This document shows positions 9,962 to 18,495 of a DNA stretch of 21,378 bases, one piece after another. The position numbers and the translations under genes were made by a program. The DNA comes from Phlegmacium glaucopus (taxonomy: Eukaryota; Basidiomycota; Agaricomycetes; Agaricales; Cortinariaceae), in the NCBI GenBank assembly GCA_015039465.1, contig MU130477.1:637046-658423 (forward strand). The letters are read 5' to 3'. Positions within the stretch are counted from its first letter, which is position 1, and every line of letters starts with the position of its first letter. Below the pieces are notes generated by a model that saw nothing but the letters and a program-made list of their open reading frames with translations, was not told where the DNA came from and did no database searches.

Positions 9962-10213
9962 TGACATCATAAAACAATGACATCATCTAGAAACAAGACA
10001 TGACATCATAAAACAATGATCAGTCATCTAGAAACAAGACATGACATCATAAAACAATGATCAGTCATCTAGAAACAAGACATGACATCATAAAACAAGA
10101 TTTGTCATCTAAAAACAAGACATGACATCATAAAACAAGGATTTATCATCCAAAAACAAGACATGACATCATAAAATAGCATCAGTAATCATAAAACATA
10201 GACATGACATCAC
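9962..10213 (+). repeat. About six 39-41-bp repeats upstream of the solo-LTR TATA box
   Basis: Units begin TGACATCATAAAACA at 9962, 10001, 10042, 10083, 10123, 10164 and (partial) 10204. A simpler run of TGTGACATCA and TAACATTTT words precedes them from about 9872. In an LTR this position suits enhancer repeats. TGACATCA is close to a cAMP-response/AP-1-like site, but that role is inference. Confidence 0.85.
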
Positions 10214-10383
10214 AGACTCTTACCTAATTTTGTTTCTCATTTATGTATAAAAGTAGCTAGAAAGCACCAGTAAAATGAGTGAATTTGCACTCTTCCTTTC
10301 TTTCCCAAGTTTCAGCGCTCTGAATTGGCACAAGTTAGAATTGGAATTACAAGTGGACTTGCTTTGCTTCACTCAGTTCAAAG

Positions 10384-10660
10384 GGTATTAAATCCTAAAG
10401 GGACTTACCTTTGTTCTGTGTAAACCAAGAATATTAAATCCTTTAGGGACTTGTCTTGGAAGCAAGGATATTAAATCCTTTGTCAGAGTCTGAGGAGAAA
10501 TCCTTGTACTATAAAGCTGTCTCACAGTCTGCCTCAGGGACTTTAAATCATTTGTTGTGGATAGTCAAAGAATATTAATCCCTAAAGGGGCTTGTCTTTG
10601 TATTACCAAAATTGGTTATCATATAGACAAAGGATATTAAATCCTATAGGGACTTGCCTT
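10384..10660 (+). repeat. Dispersed repeats around ATTAAATCC in the solo LTR
   Basis: Six related copies of a word like GGATATTAAATCCTTTAGGG lie near 10384, 10430, 10466, 10540, 10570 and 10630. Most are followed by GACTTGTCTTTG or similar. They lie downstream of the TATA box, so they would be in the transcribed part. Confidence 0.7.
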
Positions 10661-11229
10661 TGTTCTATCAAAAAGCACTATATAATAGTCTAAGAAATTG
10701 GACTATAAACTTGTTATCAGAATCATAGTCTAGAGAAATTTGGACTTTAAAAGTGTATTGTTGTTTTATTCAAGAGTATACTGGTTATACTTTCAAGGAA
10801 ACCCCAACTTGCACAAAAACAGAGTTTGTTGGTCATTAAAGTTACTGGTTTCTGGATTTGTTGTAGACAATTCCTAAAATAGTAATCCTTTGATTACCAA
10901 ATAAAGCCAAACTCAATCATATCAGCGGATACCTATCCAAGTCATTTAACAACACGGAACAGAACTATGAAATTTATGACTGTGAACTACTAGCAATGAT
11001 CCGAGCTCTTAAAGAATGGCGACACTACTTGATGGGAAACCCATACCCAGTCACTGTATGCTCTGACCATAAGAACTTGACTTATTTCAAAACCGCTCAA
11101 AAACTCAACCAACAACAAGCTTGATGGAGCCTCTTCCTCTCCAAATTTGACATCCACCTCACACATGTCCCTGGCACTCAAATGGTCCAATCAGACGCCC
11201 TCTCATGACGCGCTGACCTTACTATTGGA

Positions 11230-12337
11230 ATGGAAAACAACAACGAAGACCGCACCTTACTCCCTGACAACCTCTTTGTTAACACTATTGACACGGAGCT
11301 TCAAAACCTTATAACCTCTACAAAACAAATGGACGATGTTGTCAAAACCGCTCTGCATGCGATCCTCCATGGTGGACCCCTCCCTATGCGCTCTGCCCTT
11401 AGTGACTGGCGAACCGACGGTGACTTGGTCTTTTATAAAAACCGCTGCTACGTACCTGATAACATGGACTTACACCGTAATATTGTTCGCAAACATCATG
11501 ACTCTATCCCTGCTGGACACCCTGGACGCCTCGTTACCCAAAATCTAGTCCAACACAATTACTGGTGGCCCGGGACAGCTACATTCATTCAAAACTACAT
11601 TGATGGCTGTGCCATATGTCAGCAACACAAGATAAATCGACACCCTATTTCCCCACCTTTACAACCTATCCGTCCTGAATAACTCCACCCATTCTCCCTG
11701 ATCACTATGGATTTCATCACAGATCTCCCGTCCTCCGATGGCTTTGACTCTATCATGGTCATGGTCAACCACAGGTCTATGAAGGGGGTAATTCTAACTC
11801 CATGCCACAAAACGATTGATGCCAACGGAACTGCCTCTATTTTACTTGACTCACTCTACAAAAGATATGGACTACCGGACAAAGCTATTTCTGATTGTGG
11901 CCCTCAATTTGCCTCTCATGTCTTTTGGGAATTAGGATGACTTCTTGGCATCAACCTAGTCATGAGTACAGCCCATCACCCACAGACAGACGGAGCCACC
12001 AAAAGAGCAAACCAAGAGATTGAAGCTTATCTATCCATCTTCTGCGCAAATAACCCTGACCAATGGCGACAATACCTCCCTACCCTCGAATTCTCTTACA
12101 ACACTAAACCGCATGCTACACAAAAAGAATCTCCCTTATTCCTCCAAATGGGTTACAACCCAACTGCTATCCCCACCACATTCCCTAGAACCAACATCCC
12201 TGATACCCAAGAATGCCTTATCAATCTCCAAGAAGCACGGAAAGAAGCCAATGCAGCTCACGAACTTGCACGACAAGTCATGACTGAACGCATTACCCGA
12301 GGTTTCACCCCATTCAAGATAGGAGATAAGGTGTGGC
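11230..12337 (+). pseudogene. int: Integrase: zinc-binding and catalytic domains
   Basis: Inserts the cDNA into the genome. The HHCC zinc domain is visible as VRKHHDSIPAGHPG and CAICQQHK. The catalytic core shows TMDFITDLP (first Asp), SDCGPQFAS (second Asp; family usually SDRGPQF) and DGATKRANQEIEAYL, where the third catalytic residue (family TER) is now Lys. That codon (12001-12003) is AAA after ACC, consistent with GAA losing G in a CpG. Stops: TAA 11680 (probably CAA originally) and TGA 11938 (ELG-stop-LLGI). The core ends at GDKVW, where a solo LTR is inserted. Confidence 0.93.
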
Positions 12338-13335
12338 TGTTACATTCCATTATACGTTACTCCGGTCTGGCTCTGTCAGAGCTGTCTCCGGTAGTCCGTA
12401 CTCCGTACAGTGCCTTACCTTATATCCCAAACTACTTTTCCTATGTTCAACTCCGAGACCTTTCCGTGTCATTCCAGTTCCTCCATCTATACTCCAAACC
12501 TGTTACCACTTCTTCACCACTACCACTATTCTTTGTCATCATCCTTCCCACCATCAGTCAGCATACCCACCATGGATTATTCACCCAATAATGCAGAACC
12601 TTTCCAGGAGCAGAACGCAGCACTTATATCTATATTCTATATTTCGGTTGTGTTAGGGGACACCCAACTTTAACCCAAACCTCAACCTTAGAATCATATA
12701 CCCTGCCTTTCCAACGACCTCCGACCTTCCGTCCAACTCTGCTTCCATCACCAGTTTACTCCGGAACCCTGTAGTTCCGCTCCAACTGTGATCCTCCATT
12801 TCACTCCATCTTTTATTTCTATTTTTCATATCACACCACTTCTTATTTAATTAATTAATTATTATCATATCATTCCTTTATTTATATCATATCTCCGTTA
12901 TGTCCATATTAGTACTTAAACACCCCCAGCCTAGCAGGGATCCCCATCCTTTCCTCTTTGGATCCCCTGCTAGGTAAGTCACTTGTAGATATCTTTTCTG
13001 AAATATTATTAACTTTGGATCCCCTGCTAGCTTGACTAAGTCAGCGTCACAGTTGCCCTAATAGGTTGCTATTCCTTTATTTATTTAAGTACTCGAAACT
13101 TGTATGTTTTCTTCAGTTCAAATATCAACTTTGTTTCCTCCTCTTGTTTGTCCTCTAAGTCACTGAGGTCTTCCATCTTATTCCTTCTTCTTCCAGTTCC
13201 GAAATTAGGACACTATAGGAGTTGGGTGGCACAGCACACACGCTGAGGCCAATGTCCTTTCTGATTACTTGTTCCGGTTCCATTCCATCCATTCCAGAGT
13301 AACTCTGACATGACTTCCTTGTTTTAAACTTAACA
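12338..13335. mobile_element. Solo LTR in integrase (998 bp, 5-bp TSD GTGGC)
   Basis: Starts TGTTACATTCC and ends ACTTAACA, with GTGGC at 12333-12337 and 13336-13340. Removing it and one GTGGC restores GDKVWLESRY. The termini equal those of the host LTR, but the interior is unrelated. Around 12930-13030 the words GATCCCCTGCTAG recur twice, with an inverted CTAGCAGGGATC. No gene seen. Confidence 0.88.
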
Positions 13336-13340
13336 GTGGC

Positions 13341-13740
13341 TCGAGTCACGATACCTTAAACTACAATATGAAACCAAGAAAATGGCACCTAAGCAAGAAG
13401 GCCCCTTCAAAATTATAGAAGTTCTAAGTCCCCTCAGCTACCGCCTGGAATTACCTCGCTCCTGGAGAATCCACCCAGTCATTCATATTATGCTACTTTC
13501 CCCTTACAAGACAAATGGAGTCTATGGCAATAACTTCCCACAACCACCTCCTGACCTTATCGAAGGACAACCGGAATATGAAGTCGAGTCAATAATCTCC
13601 CACAGATGACAAGGAAGAGGATACACCTTTCTTGTAAAATGGAAAGGATACTCAACTGCAGAAAACACCTGGGAACCTGAATGAAATGTCACCAATTCAC
13701 AAGAACTTCTTCAAAGCTACAAAATTCAACACCGACTCTA
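13341..13740 (+). pseudogene. int: Integrase C-terminus and chromodomain
   Basis: Continues integrase after the solo LTR. The GPY/F-type module is MAPKQEGPFKIIEVL and YRLELPRSWRIHPVIH. Then a chromodomain: PEYEVESIISHR, GYTFLVKWKGYS and NTWEPE. In chromoviruses this domain directs integration to marked chromatin. TGA codons at about 13607 and 13682 replace the residues after SHR and WEPE. The frame ends in TAA near 13740, overlapping the start of the next ORF. Confidence 0.9.
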
Positions 13741-14805
13741 ATGACAACAATAAAGAAAACATTCCCCCTCTGACCACTCCTTCCATGACCCCATCATTTA
13801 CCTCCACTCTCAGTACTACTGCATCACTCGCTACTATTCTCAAAAACAAACCCCTCTTAGACCATACCACGTTCCTTGCTATGCAATTCCCACTTCCCCC
13901 ATCTTCCCCCACAAGCTCTACTACCACCAACCAACAATTCAGAATCCAAGACATCACCCAGATATTTGATTCCCAATTCCCCACCTATTCCCACTACCAA
14001 ACCTATGTACAAGACCATCTTCGAGATTGGACCCACGACTCCAATTTCAAAACATTCGACATCGCCTACTGCCACCATCGACTGGTACTCCCTCAAGCTA
14101 ACACCCTAGAAAAGATAGCCGAAGGCCTTATCAAAATGGCACAAGAATTACGACAAACAAATGCAACTCAAGAACATAACATTTGACAACTTATCCCTTG
14201 TCTCGAAATCAATGGACTAAGTAAACAAATTGAACAAACCCTGACCCTGACGACCCCAACTGTCAACCTCTGGATCCCTGTTCCCCCTAACTCCCCTGCT
14301 ACGTTCCCGAACAATATCCCTCTCAGTAACCCTTCCGAAGAAACTGGAACTCGTATCTGCCCTCAGCCACTAACTCAACAACCATCTGAAGCTAACATCC
14401 CTCTTATCTGATCCATTCCATATACGACACGAGCACCCACTAGTCAACCCAAATGCTTTCAATGCAGCACTCTTGGACACCGCAAACAAGAATGCGGAGC
14501 CTATAAATGTCCCATTTGCAAATAAGTGGCCCCTGGACACTGGCCCAGTACTTGCCCCCAAGAACAAAGAAGAAGACAGAGCCCCCCTCCCCAAATGACA
14601 ACGACAAGAACCAGAACACTGTTCCAATTGTCGACTCCCCCTCTTCTATGATCATGTCACTTGGTGCCATGGACAAACCGATGGCAACACATGCCAATGC
14701 AAACCTAAAGTCAAAAAGGAAGAAGACTGTGATCCCGATATCTATGGAACTGGGTTTTACGGTGTCGACGGAGATGAAGATGGTAACCTTACCGGAGAAC
14801 ATTGA
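13686..14805 (+). pseudogene. Accessory ORF with CCHC zinc knuckles, 3' of pol
   Basis: Starts at ATG 13686 inside the chromodomain region in another frame. The N-terminus is Ser/Thr/Pro-rich. It then carries YVQDHLRDWTHDSNF, a gag-like CFQCSTLGHRKQEC (C-x2-C-x4-H-x4-C) and a second cysteine cluster CPIC...PGHWPSTC. Stops TGA 14184, TGA near 14406 and TAA near 14523 interrupt it. After about 14640 the sensible frame shifts: an acidic/glycine segment ending in GNLTGEH and TGA (14803-14805) looks native. Similar extra zinc-knuckle ORFs occur in some Agaricomycete gypsy elements (recalled, not searched). RNA or DNA binding is the likely role. Confidence 0.7.
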
Positions 14806-14923
14806 GTCATATGCTAAGAATACCCCTCCTCATATCTATGACTCTGCTCTATCTCTGACTCTATTTCTCCTTATAAGAACCCACGATCTATCCCTTCCCT
14901 TTCCCTATCACCTCTTCTACACC

Positions 14924-15532
14924 ATGGCTCTCGCACCTGCTGCTCGTATCACTTCTGTCAATATGGACTTTAACACTGCTGCCACTATGTACAAAGATAT
15001 TGACCAATTCCATGAATATGTCGAAGATATCATGCCCGAAAATGGCATTCCCATTTTCCGACCAGGCCAACTTCCCCCTATACTTCATATCGCAGGCAGT
15101 CACTTTTTCTTTCAAACTGAACACATTCGCTTCAAAGTTCATTGATACTTCTTCGACCGAGAATCCATCTGGCTCTCCGAACGACTAGCATTCGTTGATG
15201 CTGACTTAGCAGATGGACAAACAACAGCACAATCTATAATTTGAGGAACCAACATATTTGATGCCATCAAACTTCCCGGAATCACAGCCAAACAATTCCC
15301 CTCCCTCCTTTGGGTTATCTACAACCCTTGTTATGGAAGTCATCATGCCGCTACCACCCAAATCTGGAGAGACATTAACATTGTGGCAAAAGCACTCAAG
15401 ATGGATCAAATCATTGTACTTTCTGAACACAAGATCAAAGTAAGTCTATGAAAGGATCAACAACAGGCCAATCAACAGAAACAAGATTTGGAAGAATACT
15501 TCAAGGATAACAAAATCGAGGACAATCTTTAG
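14924..15532 (+). pseudogene. Accessory ORF resembling a basidiomycete BTB/POZ domain
   Basis: Runs from ATG 14924 to TAG 15530-15532 (203 codons) in one frame with three TGA codons (15143, 15242, 15449). The middle reads ILHIAGSHFFFQTEHIRFKVH, stop, YFFDRESIWLSERL, then FDAIKLPGITAKQFPSLLWV and IYNPCY. The pattern of a short strand, FKVHRYFF, ES, and a late LLWVxYNP is how BTB/POZ domains look in mushroom genomes, and the first stop falls on the R of HRYFF. A BTB domain would mediate protein-protein contact, possibly with host chromatin or ubiquitin-ligase factors; that is inference. Its place between chromodomain and LTR marks it as part of the element. Confidence 0.65.
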
Positions 15533-15548
15533 GCTAACAGTGGGCTAA

Positions 15549-16500
15549 TGTTATGAACGTCTGGTACGCGCATAGCCCCCTACTCTTTTTCTCCCCTTTC
15601 TTTACTGTACATTATATCTTCCCTCATCGTTCCCTTCTTACACCACCTTTCCCCAATTTGTCCTTTGCCTGTGTACTTTACAGTCCCCCACGTTGTCTGG
15701 CCGGAGTCCACCAGACTGCCAAAAGTCCGGCAGAGGTCCGGCAGACTCCACTAAAATTCTGGTAAAATTCCGGTGAGAGTCCGGTGAGAGTCCGGTGAAA
15801 GTAGAAAAATGCCTGGACTGTATGTCTGGTCACAGTCCGGCAGACTTCCACCAGACATCCACCAGACTTTTGATGGAATTTAGGGTTATATTTAGATTTA
15901 GAGATTAGGCTTAGAGTTATATTTAGATTTAGGGCTTAGGCTTAGGATTAATATTTAGGGATGGGGATATTTTCTGTCCGCACGGTAGCGCATTCTTAGG
16001 TTAGGAGGGGATACAGGCATGTTTTGTACTTCCACTGGACTTCCGCCGGACTCTGACCGGACTCTGACTGGACTCTGACTGGACTTTTCTGGAGTCCGCT
16101 GGAGTCTGCTGGACTTCCGCTGGACTCCGGTCAGTCCGGCGGAATTCCGGCTGGACAATGTGGGGGAGTGTAAAGACCTCCTTTGCCCTGAACCTTCCTT
16201 GTACTATATATAACCATTGCTTCTGCTCTCCCTATCTGACTTGTACCGACTTGTACCTAGCACGGACCATGGACTATCTCTGACTCGAACCCTTACTATA
16301 TAAGAGCCATACCCATAGCTACAGTTCTCTATTTTATACCTTCTGTATTCCCTACGGTCTTAATCTACCTAGCTTGCTCAGAACCTCTTGGACGTCTAAG
16401 TCTCCTTTGTGATAATGATTGCAGTTGTATATAAGTCCCTAGTTATTTGGTCTATCGGCTCAGCACCGAACACGAGTGCAAGCTTATAGTTGCCGTAACA
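15549..16500 (+). repeat. 3' LTR, carrying a MITE (952 bp)
   Basis: Same TGTTATGAA start and GTAACA end as the 5' LTR. The extra 516 bp are the MITE (509 bp) plus its 9-bp duplication, minus a 2-bp deletion. The remaining sequence differs from the 5' LTR at about 15 positions, 13 of them transitions. Confidence 0.95.
15670..16178. mobile_element. MITE in 3' LTR with internal CCGGACT-type repeats (509 bp)
   Basis: Duplicated TCCTTTGCC flanks it (15661-15669, 16179-16187). The terminal inverted repeats of about 30 bp contain CTTTACAGTCCCCCAC on the left and, on the right read in reverse, CTTTACACTCCCCCAC, then TTGTC and GCCGGA in both. The interior holds many GTCCGGTGAGA and GACTCTGACTGG words in both orientations, and a stretch of TTAGGGTTATATTTAGATTTAG-type repeats near 15880-15955. 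No gene. An 8-9-bp duplication fits hAT or Mutator-like mobilisation. Confidence 0.85.
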
Positions 16501-17230
16501 GTGGATGTTGCAGGGGTGGTAGGTGGCGGTTGGAACAGAGAAGGGACTTGAGCCCTTTGCTTCCAATTGCTGTGTAACCCCTAGTTCTGTGGCTTTCCCA
16601 TTCAATCTGACAAAGAAGTCGCTTTTGTCAGCCAGGAGTACAACATGAGACGACACAACACTGCCACTCCCACCCAAACTTGGACGTACTTCACTTTCTT
16701 TCTTTGTTCATCTTTCTCCCTATCCAGTAACTGTGGGTCTGGGCAAGCATAAACTATCAGAGCAATTTGGTGATGTGCTTGAACCTCCGCTTGGAGCTTC
16801 CCTTTTTTCTGGATGTTCAAAAAGGTCAGCTCCTTCTGGCAGTCTGATGAACTAATGGAACAACACTTACCTTTTTCTTTTTCTCCCACCATTTTTGTGT
16901 TTCCCTGTTCGGCTGGACTATTGAGTCCTCTGACACGTCACCACCACTGGCACCTTCCTCTTTGTCATCTTTATGATCAGCAGGTTTGTACGCATCGTCA
17001 TCTTCATATTCAGAAATACCAAGACGAGCTCCATCAGAATTGGTGTCAACCATTGATTCAGGTGGGAGCTGCACTGGGGGATCAATATACATCTCATCCC
17101 AGTCGGTTTCCAGCTCATCAACCTCCTCCTGATTAATGATGGGCTGGATCTCGGCTGCTTTCTTCTTTTGAAGTTGTTCCTGGTACGTTTTCATTGTTTT
17201 GAGATCTGGGCACTCTGAAACAGATTTCAT
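16501..17230 (-). pseudogene. DUF6532-like gene, 5' half (split by retrotransposon)
   Basis: N-terminal half of the gene that continues at 4174. Exon 17230-16871 encodes 120 residues from a possible start Met: a lysine-rich coil (MKTYQEQLQKKKAAE), then a strongly acidic stretch (EVDELETDWDEMY, SEYEDDDAY) and RETQKWWEKKKK before donor GTAAGT. The acceptor is probably CATCCAG, giving a 62-nt intron with a CTGAC branch site, and an exon from 16808 (KLQAEVQAHHQIALIVYA). Splicing between about 16700 and 16570 is unclear. The last stretch before the insertion (QPPPTTPAT) joins in frame, through the shared TCCAC, to STTASAHPQAPENL on the other side. Low-complexity and acidic, it probably forms a disordered N-terminus. 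Confidence 0.6.
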
Positions 17231-17500
17231 TGCACGTGAGATGTTGCCACCTAATCAAGGGCCACTGCCTGGAGCTACCGTGGATGCCGATAACAATGAA
17301 GGAGGACCTATAGATGATGAGAAGGTCATGGCCGATGTCCAGCTGGCACGGATGAGAGGTATGCCTGCTGTTATTATTGTTCCTCGTGTTATACACTAAT
17401 ATATTAAATAAGAACACAAATACCCATCAGATGTCTATGAATTAGCCAATTACATTGAGACACCAACCTTTCCAGCCCTCCTCCATGCCTTCCTTGCAGG
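17222..17500 (+). CDS. Two-exon fragment, possibly from a transposon-related protein
   Basis: Exon from about 17222 (after acceptor GAAACAG) to 17358 encodes LPPNQGPLPGATVDADNNEG and VMADVQLARMR. The intron is 17359-17430 (GTATGC...CATCAG, 72 nt). The next exon, 17431-17500, gives DVYELANYIETPTFPALL and HAFLA and ends at a donor GTAGGG. The phrase with a hydrophobic YIxxPxFPxLL recalls C-terminal parts of Plavaka-like proteins of basidiomycetes, but this is a weak impression. The rest would lie beyond the CACTA-ended repeat that begins 7 bases later. It is head-to-head with the minus-strand gene start at 17230 and slightly overlaps it. Confidence 0.4.
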
Positions 17501-17506
17501 TAGGGA

Positions 17507-18480
17507 CACTACAGTGTATTGAATGATACGATTCCCAGAACGGACACACTGTGTCAAAAGATACAGATTCACGGGGCCCCATGAATGTGGGAATATGGTA
17601 TTCTATATTTGGATCTACACACTGTGTCGAAAGATACGGATTCACAGAATACCTACGGCACTAGACAATGCCGGGCAGGTCTATCAGCATGGCCGGGTGC
17701 TGTCAACCGATCTGTTTTGGTAGGGTGTATGAGCTGGCAGGAGTTTGTTGTACTGGTGATAGTTGGCCATCTATGACTGGGTGATGCTCAGATCAACCAG
17801 CTGTTACTGGGATGAACAGGGACGTGTACAGCTGGGATAGAGAGAGAGGCAGTAGGTGTCAAAAGGTATGAACCGGCACTGCATGATCAGGAGTGCAGGG
17901 TATGACATGGCAATGCCGGTATATGAACAGGCCGGCAACTCTATGGATGAGCCAGCATTACATATATGAACCGGCTATGACCAGGGCTGATAAACGGGCA
18001 GTCCAGACTGGCGGTACTACTGCTGGTATAAGCTGGGAATGTACAGTAAATATGGAAGTACAGATATCAGATGGTAATACTCATGACCTGGCTATGGCCA
18101 GTGATGCAGACTGATATTAAGCACTCAAGACAGCCCGGCATTAAAAGGAATAATCAGCACTGCCGGTACCTCGCAAGAATGTCTCAACCAGGACAGTATG
18201 AACCGGCAGTCTGAACCAGCACATTGTCTAAACCGGCAGATGATGTCTCAACTGGCACATTATAGCTGACCCAGCACATTATGTCTGAACCGGCACATAT
18301 CTGACCCGGCACATTATATCTCAACCGGCACATTATGTCTCAACTGGCACATTATCTCAGCCGGCACTGTGGGCCTACATGCATTTGGAATTGTCTGGGA
18401 TGAAATATGGAATATGTGGATTACTCTTCCCGGCTGAGTCCAGATATTCTATCCACAATGTAACTAACTAGTTATGGTGT
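17507..18480. mobile_element. CACTA-type terminal/subterminal region, copy A
   Basis: Begins CACTACAGTGTATTG; CACTA is the terminal signature of the CACTA/EnSpm superfamily. Subterminal motifs follow: ACACACTGTGTCAAAAGATAC with GATTCACGG appears twice near 17541-17655, and CCGGCA or TGCCGG words are scattered through the rest. The order of blocks matches copy B at 19839. GGA precedes the terminus and could be a 3-bp target duplication, but the right end is not seen. No gene inside. Confidence 0.65.
18191..18372. repeat. Short tandem repeats of AACCGGCACATTATGTCTC type
   Basis: About nine or ten imperfect 17-20-bp units. Each has an ACCGGCAC-like core (also ACTGGCAC and CCCAGCAC, as expected from C-to-T or G-to-A change) followed by ATTATGTCT. 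It lies in the subterminal part of copy A, where transposase-binding arrays are usual in CACTA elements. Confidence 0.8.
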
Positions 18481-18495
18481 ATGTACAAGTCAAGA

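Larger units (their letters stand above)
9472..10924 (+). mobile_element. Solo LTR in RNase H (1453 bp, 4-bp TSD GCGG)
   Basis: Ends TGATA...TATCA, with GCGG at 9468-9471 and 10925-10928. It has a TATA box TATAAAAG at 10246-10253, placed after a tandem-repeat block and before a run of related words, as in a U3-R-U5 order. No protein-coding frame. A complete element is not present, so this is taken as a recombination scar. Confidence 0.88.
9380..11229 (+). pseudogene. pol: RNase H domain and connection (interrupted by solo LTR)
   Basis: Starts at FELKTDASKYASGAVL. It is cut at 9471 and resumes at 10929 with [18 protein letters not shown], then [16 protein letters not shown] and [13 protein letters not shown]. 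These are the usual Ty3/gypsy RNase H blocks, which degrade the RNA strand during reverse transcription. The catalytic acidic residues in TDAS, YDCELLA and SDHKNL are kept. TGA stops at 11122 and 11206 replace expected arginines (before WSLFL and in LS-stop-RADL). Excision of the solo LTR with one GCGG rejoins HPCG to YLSKSF exactly. Confidence 0.92.
4175..16500 (+). mobile_element. Ty3/gypsy chromodomain LTR retrotransposon, degenerate, with five nested insertions
   Basis: Full-length element bounded by LTRs that begin TGTTA and end TAACA. The 5-bp target duplication GTGGA is present at 4170-4174 and 16501-16505. Order: LTR, gag, protease, RT, RNase H, integrase, chromodomain, zinc-knuckle ORF, BTB-like ORF, LTR. 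RT-RNase H before integrase and a chromodomain after it place it in the Ty3/gypsy chromovirus group. Removing the five internal insertions and one copy of each target duplication leaves about 8.1 kb, and each removal rejoins the reading frame. About 20 in-frame stops and several frame changes make it non-autonomous. Aligned LTR parts differ at about 15 of 434 positions by eye, nearly all transitions, plus a 2-nt indel. I could not recognise a tRNA primer-binding site after 4610 or a clear polypurine tract before 15549. Confidence 0.95.

Noticed and set aside
4984..15451. TGA recoded as a sense codon in this element
   Set aside because: Expected residues are mostly arginine, two other stops (TAA) also occur, and catalytic residues are damaged by the same kind of change; decay explains all of it.
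16836..16870. 35-nt intron ending ACTGCCAG in the DUF6532-like gene
   Set aside because: Too short for a usual fungal intron; the acceptor at CATCCAG gives 62 nt in the same frame with a CTGAC branch site.
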